A stretch of 64,000 nucleotides of DNA, from positions 277,531 through 341,530 of the forward strand of contig SIHQ01000002.1 of assembly GCA_004762125.1 (NCBI GenBank). Direction: 5' to 3'. This DNA is from Oceanospirillales bacterium (GTDB lineage: Bacteria > Pseudomonadota > Gammaproteobacteria > Pseudomonadales > Endozoicomonadaceae). The position numbers were made by a program, and so were the translations under genes. Positions 37,455 through 45,951 of this stretch are shown here, in pieces. Below the pieces are notes generated by a model. It did not search any database. It saw only the letters and a program-made list of their open reading frames with translations, and was not told the origin of the DNA. Position 1 is the stretch's first letter; the number at the start of each line of letters is the position of its first letter.

Positions 37455-38330
37455 ATGATTACCGGAAGCCTTGTCGCCCTTGTTACCCCTATGTTGGATG
37501 ATGGGGCGCTGGACTGGAAGCGGCTTCACGATCTGGTTGAATTCCATATAAAGGAAGGCACCGATGGTATCGTGGCTGTAGGTACAACCGGAGAGTCCGC
37601 CACCCTGAATGTAGATGAGCACTGTGAAGTCATACGTAGTGTGGTTAAGCAGGTTGCTGGCCGTGTTCCTGTGATTGCCGGAACGGGTGCCAACTCTACT
37701 CAGGAAGCTGTGCAGCTGACTCGAACAGCCAGTGAGCTGGGTGCAGATGCCTGCTTACTAGTAACACCGTACTACAACAAACCTACTCAGGAAGGTCTTT
37801 ATCTTCATTTCAAGACCATTGCTGATGCCGTAGATGTTCCTCAGATTCTCTACAATGTCCCAGGTCGCACAGCAGTAGATATGTTGCCGGCAACGGTAGC
37901 AAGACTGTCCGGACACAAGAATATTGCCGGTATTAAAGAAGCTACTGGTATTCTGGAGCGAGGTACGGAGATTCGTGAATTCTGTGGTGACGATTTTGCC
38001 ATTTACTCTGGCGACGACGGTACCGGTATGGAATTAATGTTACAGGGCGCCAATGGCGTGATTTCTGTGACTAATAATATTGCACCTCGTTTGATGCACG
38101 AGATGTGTGTTGCCGCTATTGCTGGCGATCGTGCTTCCGCTGAACAGATCAACAGCAAACTTGATATTTTGCATCAAACACTGTTTGTTGAAGCTAATCC
38201 GATTCCTGTGAAATGGGCTCTGGCAGAAATGGGTCATGTTGGTTACGGGATTCGATTGCCTCTGACTAAGCTGTCCGAAGAGTTTGAGCCAGTCATTCGT
38301 GATGCGCTGACTCAGGCAGAATTAATTTAA
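37455..38330 (+). CDS. dapA: 4-hydroxy-tetrahydrodipicolinate synthase
   Basis: A 291-residue enzyme condensing pyruvate and aspartate semialdehyde in lysine and diaminopimelate synthesis. Schiff-base K161 is in AGIKEATG and Y133 in LYNVPGRT. GTTGESATL near residue 44 and TPYYNKPTQEGL near 105 are family motifs. The ATG at 37455 has GGAG 8-9 bases upstream and gives the usual length, so I did not use the longer frame beginning at 37428. bamC and purC follow as in other gammaproteobacteria. Confidence 0.98.
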   Translation: MITGSLVALVTPMLDDGALDWKRLHDLVEFHIKEGTDGIVAVGTTGESATLNVDEHCEVIRSVVKQVAGRVPVIAGTGANSTQEAVQLTRTASELGADACLLVTPYYNKPTQEGLYLHFKTIADAVDVPQILYNVPGRTAVDMLPATVARLSGHKNIAGIKEATGILERGTEIREFCGDDFAIYSGDDGTGMELMLQGANGVISVTNNIAPRLMHEMCVAAIAGDRASAEQINSKLDILHQTLFVEANPIPVKWALAEMGHVGYGIRLPLTKLSEEFEPVIRDALTQAELI

Positions 38331-38444
38331 AATAGATAAAGCCCAGCTGGATATCCAGAGGGTGAAGACTGCACTCGGGACTGTTGTTTCAACAGGACCT
38401 AAAGCATAATGCTTTATTTATCTGGCTTTTTGAATGGAGATCCT

Positions 38445-39581
38445 ATGTCTCGAGTGATTAAAACCCTGCCAGTCATGGCCTGTGCTTTGTTGTTGGTGGG
38501 TTGCAGTAACCCGTTTGGCAAGCAGGGTTACTTCCGGGACAAGTCCGGTGATTACACCAAGGCCAGAGTAACTGAGCCGCTGGTAATCCCGCAGGAGCTG
38601 AATACTCAGCCCATGACCGATTCTCTGGTCATTCCAAAAATTTCTGCAAGCCATGATAACCTTTCGGATGATTTTGAAGTGCCGCGTCCGGATCAGCGTC
38701 TGAGTCGGGAAGAAGGTCAAGATCTATCTATTGAACGTCAGGGAGCTGACCGCTGGTTGTTTATCAATGGCAGTACTCCGGGTGAAGTTTGGTCAAAGAT
38801 TCATAAGTTTGTTGAGAGTAAGCAACTCCCTATTGCCCGTCAGGATGTTCAGCAGGGTTATCTCGAAACCAGCTGGAAAAATCTGGGTAAGGACTCAAAG
38901 CAGGGTTTCTTCGCACGTAACGTGAATAAGTTGTTGGGTGCAGAAGTAACAGGCCCTATGGAAGATCGTTTCCTGATTGAAGTTCGTCAGGGTGTTCAGC
39001 CAGAAAGCACTGAAGTTCATCTGAAGCACCAGGGTCGTACACTGATCAAAGAGAAGACTGTTGAGCCTGAACAGTGGAATAATCTGCCTGAGCGTAGTGG
39101 TCAGCTGGATGACGCTGTACTGAGCGAGTTGATGCTCTTTATTGCAGACTCCGGAAAGGAAAAGTCAGTCTCTCTTTTGGCTCAGGATTTGGATCTGGGT
39201 GAATTAACGGTGCTGGAACGTGATGGTGCTGGTAACCCTCAATTGCGATTGAGTGGCCTGTCTTTTGCTCGGAGCTGGTCAGCCGTAGAAAGTGCTCTTA
39301 AAGATGCCGGATTTAGTGTCTCTGACCGTAACCGTTCCGCTGGATTGCTTTACATCACATCCGGTACGGCTGTTGAAAAAACAGAATCGAAAGGCTTCTT
39401 TAGCGGTTTGTTTAGTAGTGATGAGCAAGAAGAACAATCAGAGTTTTCAGAAGAATTGAGAGTGAGGGTGGTAGAGCAGTCAGGTACTGCTCGAGTGTCT
39501 GTTGAAAAAGACGCAAACACCTCTGCACCCGCTGAAATCAGTTTGAAAATACTGAATCAAATAAAAGAAAATTTAAAGTAA
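38445..39581 (+). CDS. bamC: Outer-membrane assembly lipoprotein BamC
   Basis: A 378-residue lipoprotein of the BAM complex that folds outer-membrane beta-barrels. The signal peptide ends with LLVGC (acylated C20). Two helix-grip domains are expected: about residues 100-215 (DRWLFINGSTPGEVWSKIHK) and about 255-375 (FARSWSAVESALKDAGFSVS). GGAGA precedes the ATG at 38445. Position between dapA and purC is diagnostic. Confidence 0.92.
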   Translation: MSRVIKTLPVMACALLLVGCSNPFGKQGYFRDKSGDYTKARVTEPLVIPQELNTQPMTDSLVIPKISASHDNLSDDFEVPRPDQRLSREEGQDLSIERQGADRWLFINGSTPGEVWSKIHKFVESKQLPIARQDVQQGYLETSWKNLGKDSKQGFFARNVNKLLGAEVTGPMEDRFLIEVRQGVQPESTEVHLKHQGRTLIKEKTVEPEQWNNLPERSGQLDDAVLSELMLFIADSGKEKSVSLLAQDLDLGELTVLERDGAGNPQLRLSGLSFARSWSAVESALKDAGFSVSDRNRSAGLLYITSGTAVEKTESKGFFSGLFSSDEQEEQSEFSEELRVRVVEQSGTARVSVEKDANTSAPAEISLKILNQIKENLK

Positions 39582-39595
39582 TCCTCAGAGTTATC

Positions 39596-39621
39596 AAGGC
39601 CGGTTTTTAACCGGCCTTTTT
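39596..39621 (+). terminator. Intrinsic terminator after bamC
   Basis: A 10-bp stem AAGGCCGGTT/AACCGGCCTT with a 3-base loop is followed by T residues, 14 bases after the bamC stop. Confidence 0.9.
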
Positions 39622-39756
39622 CGTCCGGTGCTCTCTTCTGCCATAGTCTTCTGAGTTTGTCGGAAGAGACAGTAAAAAGAAGTAGTACAGCTCTGAACAG
39701 GCCAGAAACTACCTTTCCGAACCCTCTACCACAATGAACATTACAGGATATTGGCA

Positions 39757-40860
39757 ATGAGTCTTGCTGATAAAGTACTGGCCGTTAATAACGACCTGCC
39801 TATTCGAACTGAGCTGCCCGTGCACTCAGGAAAAGTCCGATCCGTCTACTGGCTTACTAAAGCAGACAGTCGCCGTCTGATTCAGGAGAAAGGTTATGAT
39901 GTAGCTGCAGACGCACCTCTGGCCATTATGGTCATTTCTGATCGAATCAGCGCCTTTGACTGCATTTGGAAGGGTGAGGGCGGTATGAATGGTGTGCCAG
40001 GTAAAGGCGCAGCACTGAATGCGGTTTCTAATCACTGGTTTCGATTATTTAAAGAGAGTGGACTAGCTGACAGTCATATACTTGATATCCCACATCCCTT
40101 CGTCTGGATTGTCCAGAAAGCCCGTCCGGTTATGATTGAGGCCATTGCCCGTCAGTATATTACTGGCTCCATGTGGCGCAGTTATGCAAAGGGTGAAAGA
40201 GCGTTTTGTGGTATCGATATAGTGGATGGTTTGAAAAAAGATCAGAAACTACCGGAGCTGCTAATTACCCCATCTACCAAGGGTATTCTTAAAGGGATTC
40301 CGGGCGTACCTGAAGTGGATGATGTCAATATTACTCGAAGAGATATTGAGGATAACTATCAGGCGTTCAATTTCTCCAGTAAAGAAGATGTTGATCGTTA
40401 TGAAGTGCTCCTGAAGGAAGGTTTTGATTTGATCAGTAAGACTCTGTCTGAACTGGATCAGGTGTTTGTTGATACCAAGTTTGAGTTTGGCTATGTCACC
40501 GATGCTGAAGGCCGTGAAAAACTGATTTATATGGATGAGGTAGGTACACCGGATTCCTCGCGAATTTGGGATGGTCCGGCTTATCGTAAAGATGAGGTTG
40601 TGGAAAACTCTAAGGAAGGTTTTCGACAGCTGTTACTGAGTTACTTTCCTGATCCGGATATTCTGCTCAATAAAGATCGTATGAAAGAACGACAGGCGCT
40701 TGCTGAAGATAATGAGCTATCTGAATCCGTGCTGATGGAAGTATCGAATATTTATACGAGTATCGCAGAGAAAATAACAGGAAAACCTGTGCACCTTTCA
40801 GATAATCCTAAAGCCGAAATTGTTGAAATTCTCAAAAAAGAGTACGGTTTGATCGACTGA
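39757..40860 (+). CDS. purC: Phosphoribosylaminoimidazole-succinocarboxamide synthase
   Basis: A 367-residue SAICAR synthetase joining aspartate to CAIR in purine synthesis. It is of the longer (about 367-residue) type found in several gammaproteobacteria. Motifs: HSGKVRSVY near residue 24, [10 protein letters not shown] near 66, [13 protein letters not shown] near 130, DTKFEFGY near 241 and [13 protein letters not shown] near 260. AGGA lies 8 bases before the ATG at 39757. Confidence 0.96.
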   Translation: MSLADKVLAVNNDLPIRTELPVHSGKVRSVYWLTKADSRRLIQEKGYDVAADAPLAIMVISDRISAFDCIWKGEGGMNGVPGKGAALNAVSNHWFRLFKESGLADSHILDIPHPFVWIVQKARPVMIEAIARQYITGSMWRSYAKGERAFCGIDIVDGLKKDQKLPELLITPSTKGILKGIPGVPEVDDVNITRRDIEDNYQAFNFSSKEDVDRYEVLLKEGFDLISKTLSELDQVFVDTKFEFGYVTDAEGREKLIYMDEVGTPDSSRIWDGPAYRKDEVVENSKEGFRQLLLSYFPDPDILLNKDRMKERQALAEDNELSESVLMEVSNIYTSIAEKITGKPVHLSDNPKAEIVEILKKEYGLID

Positions 40861-41362
40861 GCAATGATTCCGCTGTTTGCCTGAATGTCACTTTTGACAA
40901 CAGGCAGGCAAACTGGAGCACTGATATCTCTCATGATGGTTATTGTTAATAACTAGTAGTTATTAACAATAACCAAGATTATCGTACTGGAATTACCTGT
41001 TTTTGCTGTTTGAAGGCCTGATAACTCTATGTCAATAGTTTTTTATGCACAATTGTCAAGGCCTTGACGTCATAATACAGACACTGACGTAAATCTCTAT
41101 TTTTCTTAAGTTGTTGCTGTAAGCTATTGAAATATAAGAAAAAAATAATTGATCAAAAAATGATCAATCTAACTGAGAGGTAGAGTTTATAGGTGTCGCG
41201 GAGTTATTCAATAAGTTCATCCACATACTTATCCACTGAAACTGTGGATAACATTTAAGCGTTCGTTTTGGTTGAGTTGTAAACCCTTGATGGCTATCGT
41301 TTATAGCGAACAAATCTTAAAGTTTTTTAATAACCTGTATCTGCTTGGCTGGAATACAAAAG
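40861..41362. promoter_or_regulatory. AT-rich intergenic region with DnaA-box-like sites
   Basis: This 502-bp gap holds several ordered elements. A 17-bp-arm palindrome is at 40938-40974. TTATGCACA, a perfect DnaA box, is at 41043-41051. A 14-bp palindrome is at 41055-41068. An A-rich tract leads into ATTGATCA-AAAAA-TGATCAAT (41148-41168), which reads on the minus strand as GATC-led AT-rich repeats. A cluster at 41217-41251 comprises TCATCCACA, TTATCCACT and, on the minus strand, TTATCCACA. The layout resembles a replication-origin or DnaA-titration region, although no dnaA, gidA or rpmH is nearby. It must also contain the promoter of the thioredoxin-like gene. Confidence 0.5.
40938..40974. 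repeat. Perfect AT-rich palindrome
   Basis: Two exact 17-base inverted arms (40938-40954 and 40958-40974) around AGT. There is no G+C-rich stem or T-run, so it is unlikely to be a terminator. It could be an operator or a cruciform. Confidence 0.9.
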
Positions 41363-42223
41363 ATGAATGAAGCAGTAAATATTATTGATGTGACGGAAGA
41401 AAACTTTCGTCAGGTATTAATTGAAGAGTCAGCACAGCGTCCTGTGCTTCTGGACATCTGGGCAGAATGGTGTGAGCCCTGTAAGCATCAGATGCCGGTG
41501 CTGGCAAAGTTGGTGGAAGACTATCAAGGTAAATTTCTGCTAGCAAAACTGGATGCAGATTCCCAGCTGGGTCAGCAACTGATGGAGCAGATGGGCGTGC
41601 GTAGCGTGCCGACACTGGTGTTCTTTCATAATGGGCAGCCAGTACAAGTGCTGAGTGGCGTGCAAACAGAAGCGGCACTGAAAGAGGTGCTTGATCCTAT
41701 TACCATAAGTCCGGCTGAGAGAGTGAAGCAGCAGGTTGATCAGCTAATTGAGCTTAGCCAGCATGAGCAGGCGCTCCAGTTGCTTCAGCAAATTCTGCAA
41801 CAGGAGCCAGAGAATCATGCTTTGCAGGTGATGCAGGTCAATTTACTGCTCCAGTTGGGAAGAATTGTTGATGCCAAAACACTGATCGCGGCCTTGCCTG
41901 CTGATGCTGAAGGCATTGCACAGCCCAAAGCAAAGCTGGCCTTTTATGAGATGGTGGTAGAAGCGCCTCAGCAGTCAGAGCTGGAAGCAAGATTGATTGA
42001 AAATGAAAGTGATCATGAGGCTCGTTATCAGCTAGCGATTCGCCTGGTGATTGCGGATGAAGTTGAGCAGGCATTGGAAAATCTGCTGACTATTGTTCGA
42101 CGTGAACGTGCGTTTCGTGAAGACGGTGCTCGGTTGCTAATGTTGAAAGTGTTCGAACAGTTGGGTTCAGGCGATCCTGTGACCAAGCGTTATCGTGGTA
42201 AGTTGTTCGGTTTGATGCATTAA
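41363..42223 (+). CDS. Thioredoxin/TPR co-chaperone, CnoX (YbbN)-like
   Basis: A 286-residue cytoplasmic protein. The N-terminal thioredoxin domain (1-110) has active site WAEWCEPCKHQMP and the cis-Pro loop VRSVPTLVFF. The rest is TPR-like (about 120-286), ending with the typical DPVTKRYRGKLFGLMH-like tail. Escherichia coli CnoX has a redox-poor SQHC motif, whereas here both cysteines (WCEPC) are kept, so it may be an active oxidoreductase chaperone. The start at 41363 has GGAA upstream. The TTG at 41345 is less likely. Confidence 0.88.
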   Translation: MNEAVNIIDVTEENFRQVLIEESAQRPVLLDIWAEWCEPCKHQMPVLAKLVEDYQGKFLLAKLDADSQLGQQLMEQMGVRSVPTLVFFHNGQPVQVLSGVQTEAALKEVLDPITISPAERVKQQVDQLIELSQHEQALQLLQQILQQEPENHALQVMQVNLLLQLGRIVDAKTLIAALPADAEGIAQPKAKLAFYEMVVEAPQQSELEARLIENESDHEARYQLAIRLVIADEVEQALENLLTIVRRERAFREDGARLLMLKVFEQLGSGDPVTKRYRGKLFGLMH

Positions 42224-42304
42224 AACAGTATCTGAAAAAAAAGAAAAAATTAACGGCAGCACTATGATGAGCTAAAGTTATTGACCCAGCTTCGAGGTAA
42301 TATC

Positions 42305-42835
42305 ATGAATCGGGTTGCGTGCTGTTTGGCCTTATCTGTGCTGTTATCGTTAGCAGCGCGATTAACGAGGGCGGACCAGAGCTACATGGATTGTTTGGGT
42401 GCGCTGCGCGATGAGGGTATTATTACTAAACTTTTCAAGGCTTATGAAACGCATCAACAGCAAGGATTGCAGAGATGCTCGCAATGTCAGTCTAGTTGTG
42501 AAAACGATTCAAAAACAGTGACGCTGCGATACTGTGGGAAGGATATGTTGTTCACAGTGACGCCAAGCAGTCTATCTGAAAGCTTTCATAAAGAATTAAA
42601 AAAAATCAGTGCCAGCCGATTCCCGGTTGGGAGAGAAAAACTGTACATTGTTCGTAAAGATGAAGAATATGAGATTTTTAATCATGGTACTGTTACAAAT
42701 ACCGTTGCTATTTACTGTGAGTATGAGAGTAACTTAGAGGCATCCTCTCCAGAACCTCAGGTAGTCCCCGGCAGCCCTTTTGGTAAGGTTCAGTATGGGC
42801 TCGGGGACTCATGGGATTTACGCCATACCCATTAA
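42305..42835 (+). CDS. Cysteine-rich exported hypothetical protein
   Basis: A 176-residue protein with a signal peptide (MNRVACCLALSVLLSLAARLTRA). The mature part has a CSQCQSSCEN cluster and further cysteines suggesting disulfides. I do not recognise it. GAGG lies 7 bases before the ATG at 42305, so I preferred it to the upstream in-frame ATG-less extension. The stop overlaps the convergent rdgC stop by four bases. Confidence 0.7.
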   Translation: MNRVACCLALSVLLSLAARLTRADQSYMDCLGALRDEGIITKLFKAYETHQQQGLQRCSQCQSSCENDSKTVTLRYCGKDMLFTVTPSSLSESFHKELKKISASRFPVGREKLYIVRKDEEYEIFNHGTVTNTVAIYCEYESNLEASSPEPQVVPGSPFGKVQYGLGDSWDLRHTH

Positions 42836-43746
42836 TCTGGATCTGAAAAACCTCCCAGGGTTTCGATCAAATCATTAATTAATTTTCTCAGTGATAAAGT
42901 CATTACACTGAAGTCCGCATCAAATTGCTCAGCCGCTGAATCTGCAGAAATATCATCCAGCTGATCTTGAATCACTTCGGTAAACTTCAATTTACGAACC
43001 ACCAGGTCATCACCCAGCACGAAGGACTGAGCATCATCCCAGAGTAAGGCCAGCTTGCTGACTTGCATGCCTGCGTCCAGGTGAGCTCTGATTTCATCGG
43101 TAATCAGTTCCTGCTTACGAACGTTAACCTGTCCACCTTCGTCTCCGGCTTCTCTTAAGTCGCACTCATCACCCAAAGTAAACGGAGGTTCTACTCGTGG
43201 TTCTTCTCTTAGCCATTGGGTCATGGTGACAGATGGCATATTCTTCAATGGTGGATTAACCACGGGTAGGCTGCCCAGGCATTCACGCAAGCAACTGGTC
43301 AATTCTTCAGCCTTTTTGAAAGAAGAGGCGTCGACCACAATCCAGCCTTCTTTCATGTCGATATAGGCCAGAGTATTTTGGCTTTTAGTGAATGCCTTGG
43401 GAAGGAGTTCCATGGTGACGTCTTCTTTCAAGGTTTTCTTTTCTTTGCTGAAGACTTCGCGGCTTTCACTTTGCTCTATGGTTTCTATTCTTTCATCCAG
43501 AGCATCTTTGATAACGCTGGATGGCAGAATTTTCTCTTCCCTGCGGGCACAGATCATTACAAAGTCACTGCTGCCATGGGTAAGCATGGTGCCGTGTTTG
43601 CCCAGTGGAGGAACCCAACCATAGGTGCTGACATCCTGGCTGCCACAGCTTCGAAAGCGTTTCTCGAGCAGCTTTTCTTCCAGCTCTTCCGTGCTTAATT
43701 CAAATTTTTGAGTGAAACGATAAAAAATCAGATTTTTAAACCACAT
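42832..43746 (-). CDS. rdgC: Recombination-associated protein RdgC
   Basis: A 304-residue DNA-binding ring protein that can inhibit RecA-mediated strand exchange. Family marks: the start MWFKNLIFYRFTQKF, SCGSQDVSTYGWVPPLGKHG near residue 35, LPSSVIKDALDER near 75, and VSKLALLWDDAQSFVLGDDL near 235. Length matches the family. It is immediately followed, upstream on the other strand, by the tRNA array. Confidence 0.97.
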   Translation of the reverse strand: MWFKNLIFYRFTQKFELSTEELEEKLLEKRFRSCGSQDVSTYGWVPPLGKHGTMLTHGSSDFVMICARREEKILPSSVIKDALDERIETIEQSESREVFSKEKKTLKEDVTMELLPKAFTKSQNTLAYIDMKEGWIVVDASSFKKAEELTSCLRECLGSLPVVNPPLKNMPSVTMTQWLREEPRVEPPFTLGDECDLREAGDEGGQVNVRKQELITDEIRAHLDAGMQVSKLALLWDDAQSFVLGDDLVVRKLKFTEVIQDQLDDISADSAAEQFDADFSVMTLSLRKLINDLIETLGGFSDPD

Positions 43747-43885
43747 GTTGAATCCATTTGTTCATGTTTGGGCTCATTATACGTTGAGGCGATAGGAAGG
43801 GCAGAAATGAATTCTATCTATAACAAATGACCTGTTATGGCTGAGCTTAGTGGATGATACTTATGAAAAAAATCTCTAAAGCGTC

Positions 43886-43915
43886 TTGCGTAAAGTCAAC
43901 CCTGCTGATTATAAT
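43886..43915 (+). promoter_or_regulatory. tRNA array promoter
   Basis: TTGCGT (43886-43891) and TATAAT (43910-43915) are 18 bases apart. A G+C-rich discriminator (GCGCCGCG) follows, as expected for a stable-RNA promoter under stringent control. The first tRNA begins 72 bases later. Confidence 0.7.
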
Positions 43916-43986
43916 GCGCCGCGTTGTCGAGACATGGCAGCAAGACTTTTAAAAGAGCTCTCGTAAGAGAACTGTTTTAAAAGTTT

Positions 43987-44062
43987 GGGTGATTAGCTCA
44001 GCTGGGAGAGCAGCTGCCTTACAAGCAGCGGGTCGGCGGTTCGATCCCGTCATCACCCACCA
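43987..44062 (+). tRNA. tRNA-Val (anticodon TAC), copy 1
   Basis: A 76-base cloverleaf with encoded CCA, closely matching Escherichia coli tRNA-Val(UAC). The anticodon loop is CTTACAA. First gene of the array. Confidence 0.98.
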
Positions 44063-44122
44063 TTTTTTTGTAAAGAGTTAGCTTTGATATTCTTTGTATG
44101 AAGAGTGCTAAGCAGGAATAAC

Positions 44123-44199
44123 GGACCGGTAGTTCAGTTGGTTAGAATGCCGGCCTGTCACGCCGGAGGTCGCGAGTTCGAGTCTCGTCCGGTCCGCCA
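44123..44199 (+). tRNA. tRNA-Asp (anticodon GTC), copy 1
   Basis: A 77-base cloverleaf with encoded CCA. The anticodon loop is CTGTCAC. It lies 60 bases after the first tRNA-Val. Confidence 0.98.
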
Positions 44200-44254
44200 C
44201 TCTTTCCTTAAAGAGTTAATGTGATTCACCTGTTTGAAAAGCATTAAAAAATAC

Positions 44255-44282
44255 TTGAACGACGATCGTCTTCAGGTATAGT
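44255..44282 (+). promoter_or_regulatory. Internal promoter of the tRNA array
   Basis: TTGAAC (44255-44260) and TATAGT (44277-44282) are 16 bases apart, 45 bases before the second tRNA-Val. This spacer is unlike the later ones, so copies 2-4 may be transcribed from here. Confidence 0.5.
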
Positions 44283-44327
44283 TCAAATCCTGTTTTTGAG
44301 TTCAGACTTAGAAACAAACGTTATATT

Positions 44328-44403
44328 GGGTGATTAGCTCAGCTGGGAGAGCAGCTGCCTTACAAGCAGCGGGTCGGCGGTTCGATCCCGTCATCACCCA
44401 CCA
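44328..44403 (+). tRNA. tRNA-Val (anticodon TAC), copy 2
   Basis: Same sequence as copy 1. It begins the 256-bp repeated part of the array. Confidence 0.98.
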
Positions 44404-44451
44404 TATTAAGTCTTGATGTTCTTTTTGCTAAGAGTGTTAAGCGGAAATAGC

Positions 44452-44528
44452 GGACCGGTAGTTCAGTTGGTTAGAATGCCGGCCTGTCACGCCGGAGGTC
44501 GCGAGTTCGAGTCTCGTCCGGTCCGCCA
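44452..44528 (+). tRNA. tRNA-Asp (anticodon GTC), copy 2
   Basis: Identical to copy 1, including encoded CCA, 48 bases after tRNA-Val copy 2. Confidence 0.98.
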
Positions 44529-44583
44529 TTTTTTTGTGTGAAGTGTTAGAGCGACAATGCTGCTCATTAAACAAGTATTGATT

Positions 44584-44659
44584 GGGTGATTAGCTCAGCT
44601 GGGAGAGCAGCTGCCTTACAAGCAGCGGGTCGGCGGTTCGATCCCGTCATCACCCACCA
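44584..44659 (+). tRNA. tRNA-Val (anticodon TAC), copy 3
   Basis: Identical to the other copies. Second unit of the 256-bp repeat. Confidence 0.98.
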
Positions 44660-44707
44660 CATTAAGTCTTGATGTTCTTTTTATTAAGAGTGTTAAGCGG
44701 AAATAGC

Positions 44708-44784
44708 GGACCGGTAGTTCAGTTGGTTAGAATGCCGGCCTGTCACGCCGGAGGTCGCGAGTTCGAGTCTCGTCCGGTCCGCCA
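44708..44784 (+). tRNA. tRNA-Asp (anticodon GTC), copy 3
   Basis: Identical to the other copies. Second unit of the 256-bp repeat. Confidence 0.98.
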
Positions 44785-44839
44785 TTTTTTTGTGTGAAGT
44801 GTTAGAGCGACAATGCTGCTCATTAAACAAGTATTGATT

Positions 44840-44915
44840 GGGTGATTAGCTCAGCTGGGAGAGCAGCTGCCTTACAAGCAGCGGGTCGGCGGTTCGATCC
44901 CGTCATCACCCACCA
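44840..44915 (+). tRNA. tRNA-Val (anticodon TAC), copy 4
   Basis: Identical to the other copies. Third unit of the 256-bp repeat. Confidence 0.98.
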
Positions 44916-44963
44916 CATTAAGTCTTGATGTTCTTTTTATTAAGAGTGTTAAGCGGAAATAGC

Positions 44964-45040
44964 GGACCGGTAGTTCAGTTGGTTAGAATGCCGGCCTGTC
45001 ACGCCGGAGGTCGCGAGTTCGAGTCTCGTCCGGTCCGCCA
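44964..45040 (+). tRNA. tRNA-Asp (anticodon GTC), copy 4
   Basis: Last tRNA of the array, followed within 10 bases by a terminator. The accessory block begins beyond it. Confidence 0.98.
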
Positions 45041-45046
45041 TATCTT

Positions 45047-45081
45047 AAAACCTCAACGTCATCTGTCGTTGGGGTTTTTTT
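45047..45081 (+). terminator. Terminator of the tRNA array
   Basis: A 12-bp stem (45047-45058 with 45067-45078, one G-T pair) ending in a run of seven or more T residues. The 300 bp after it, up to the next gene, is T-rich and shows nothing else I can name. Confidence 0.88.
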
Positions 45082-45386
45082 GTTTATATCCCCTGTTTTT
45101 AAAGTCTTTCTGACTATCACCGAAGTTTTCAGTCTTTGTCGTTTAACAGCATTTTTGCACTTTTTTCTTATCTTTTTCTCTCTTCTCTCAAACACTGTGG
45201 TCCACGACCTTTGGCGAACCACAGCTCAAATTCTTATTATTAATCAGTACTTTAGTCCTTGTTTTGATCTGTGGTTTTTTGTGTTGTTCGTTGCTGTTTT
45301 TCCGGTAGGGACTAGGAACCAGTAGTGGATGTTTTATTCTTTTAACCTATGCTTTCAATTCTTCTGTTTCGGGTAGGGCAGTGGAG

Positions 45387-45932
45387 ATGAAAATATATGA
45401 TTTTTTTCTTTTATGGTTACTGAGTATTGAAGCTTCCATGCTTTCCGAATCTGTACTTGCTCTAGACTGTTATGCAATAACAAAGATAAGGGTAGATGAT
45501 AAAAGACCTCCTGAATATGCTATTGATAGCTGTATGCCCAACCCACAAGAAGATATATGCGTCACTGATTATGCTTCCCGAATTAATGTTGAAGTAGGTT
45601 ATTCAGCACTGATTCAACTTTGTGATGACTACTGTAAAAGTCGGGATGTGTCATGCTCAGGATACATTATTCCTGCCTACTGGATTGATCCTTACCCAAC
45701 AGTATTGCCTCATGATGTATTTTCAGCTTTGAAGGTGGCTGCAGATCTAACCGTCCCAGAAGAAAAAGCTGATTGTATTTGTTTGAAAACACAGGATGTG
45801 GAACAAAATGTACAAGCAGAATACTCAACCGTTAAGTTACAGATGTTGAGTTATGGAAGAGATGATATTTTTATTATTTTAAATACATTTGTTACTTTCT
45901 GGGCGCTACTGATTTCTTTATATGTTAAATAA
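45387..45932 (+). CDS. Cysteine-rich hypothetical protein with terminal membrane helices
   Basis: A 181-residue protein of unknown family. The N-terminus MKIYDFFLLWLLSIEASML is hydrophobic (signal peptide or anchor). The middle has about ten cysteines (for example QLCDDYCKSRDVSC) likely to form disulfides. The C-terminus (DIFIILNTFVTFWALLISLYVK) is a membrane helix. AGGG lies 8 bases before the ATG at 45387. The in-frame GTG at 45381 is an alternative start. The gene is AT-rich and sits alone at the start of the accessory block. Confidence 0.65.
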   Translation: MKIYDFFLLWLLSIEASMLSESVLALDCYAITKIRVDDKRPPEYAIDSCMPNPQEDICVTDYASRINVEVGYSALIQLCDDYCKSRDVSCSGYIIPAYWIDPYPTVLPHDVFSALKVAADLTVPEEKADCICLKTQDVEQNVQAEYSTVKLQMLSYGRDDIFIILNTFVTFWALLISLYVK

Positions 45933-45951
45933 AAAGAGGGTGATCGTAGTC

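Larger units (their letters stand above)
44328..45040 (+). repeat. 256-bp tandem repeat of the tRNA-Val/tRNA-Asp pair
   Basis: tRNA-Val starts at 44328, 44584 and 44840 and tRNA-Asp at 44452, 44708 and 44964, all exactly 256 bp apart. The spacer after tRNA-Asp copies 2 and 3 is identical, as is the Val-Asp spacer in copies 3 and 4. Copy 2 differs at a few bases. The last unit stops at the tRNA-Asp end. This is a recent unequal-crossover expansion. Confidence 0.95.

Noticed and set aside
43987..45040. Repeats considered as a CRISPR array
   Set aside because: The repeated units are tRNA genes with constant spacers, not short repeats with unique spacers.
45041..45080. Attachment site at the end of the last tRNA-Asp
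   Set aside because: I saw no repeat of the tRNA 3' end at the far side of the restriction block, and the recombinase remnant is of the serine type, which does not require a tRNA site.
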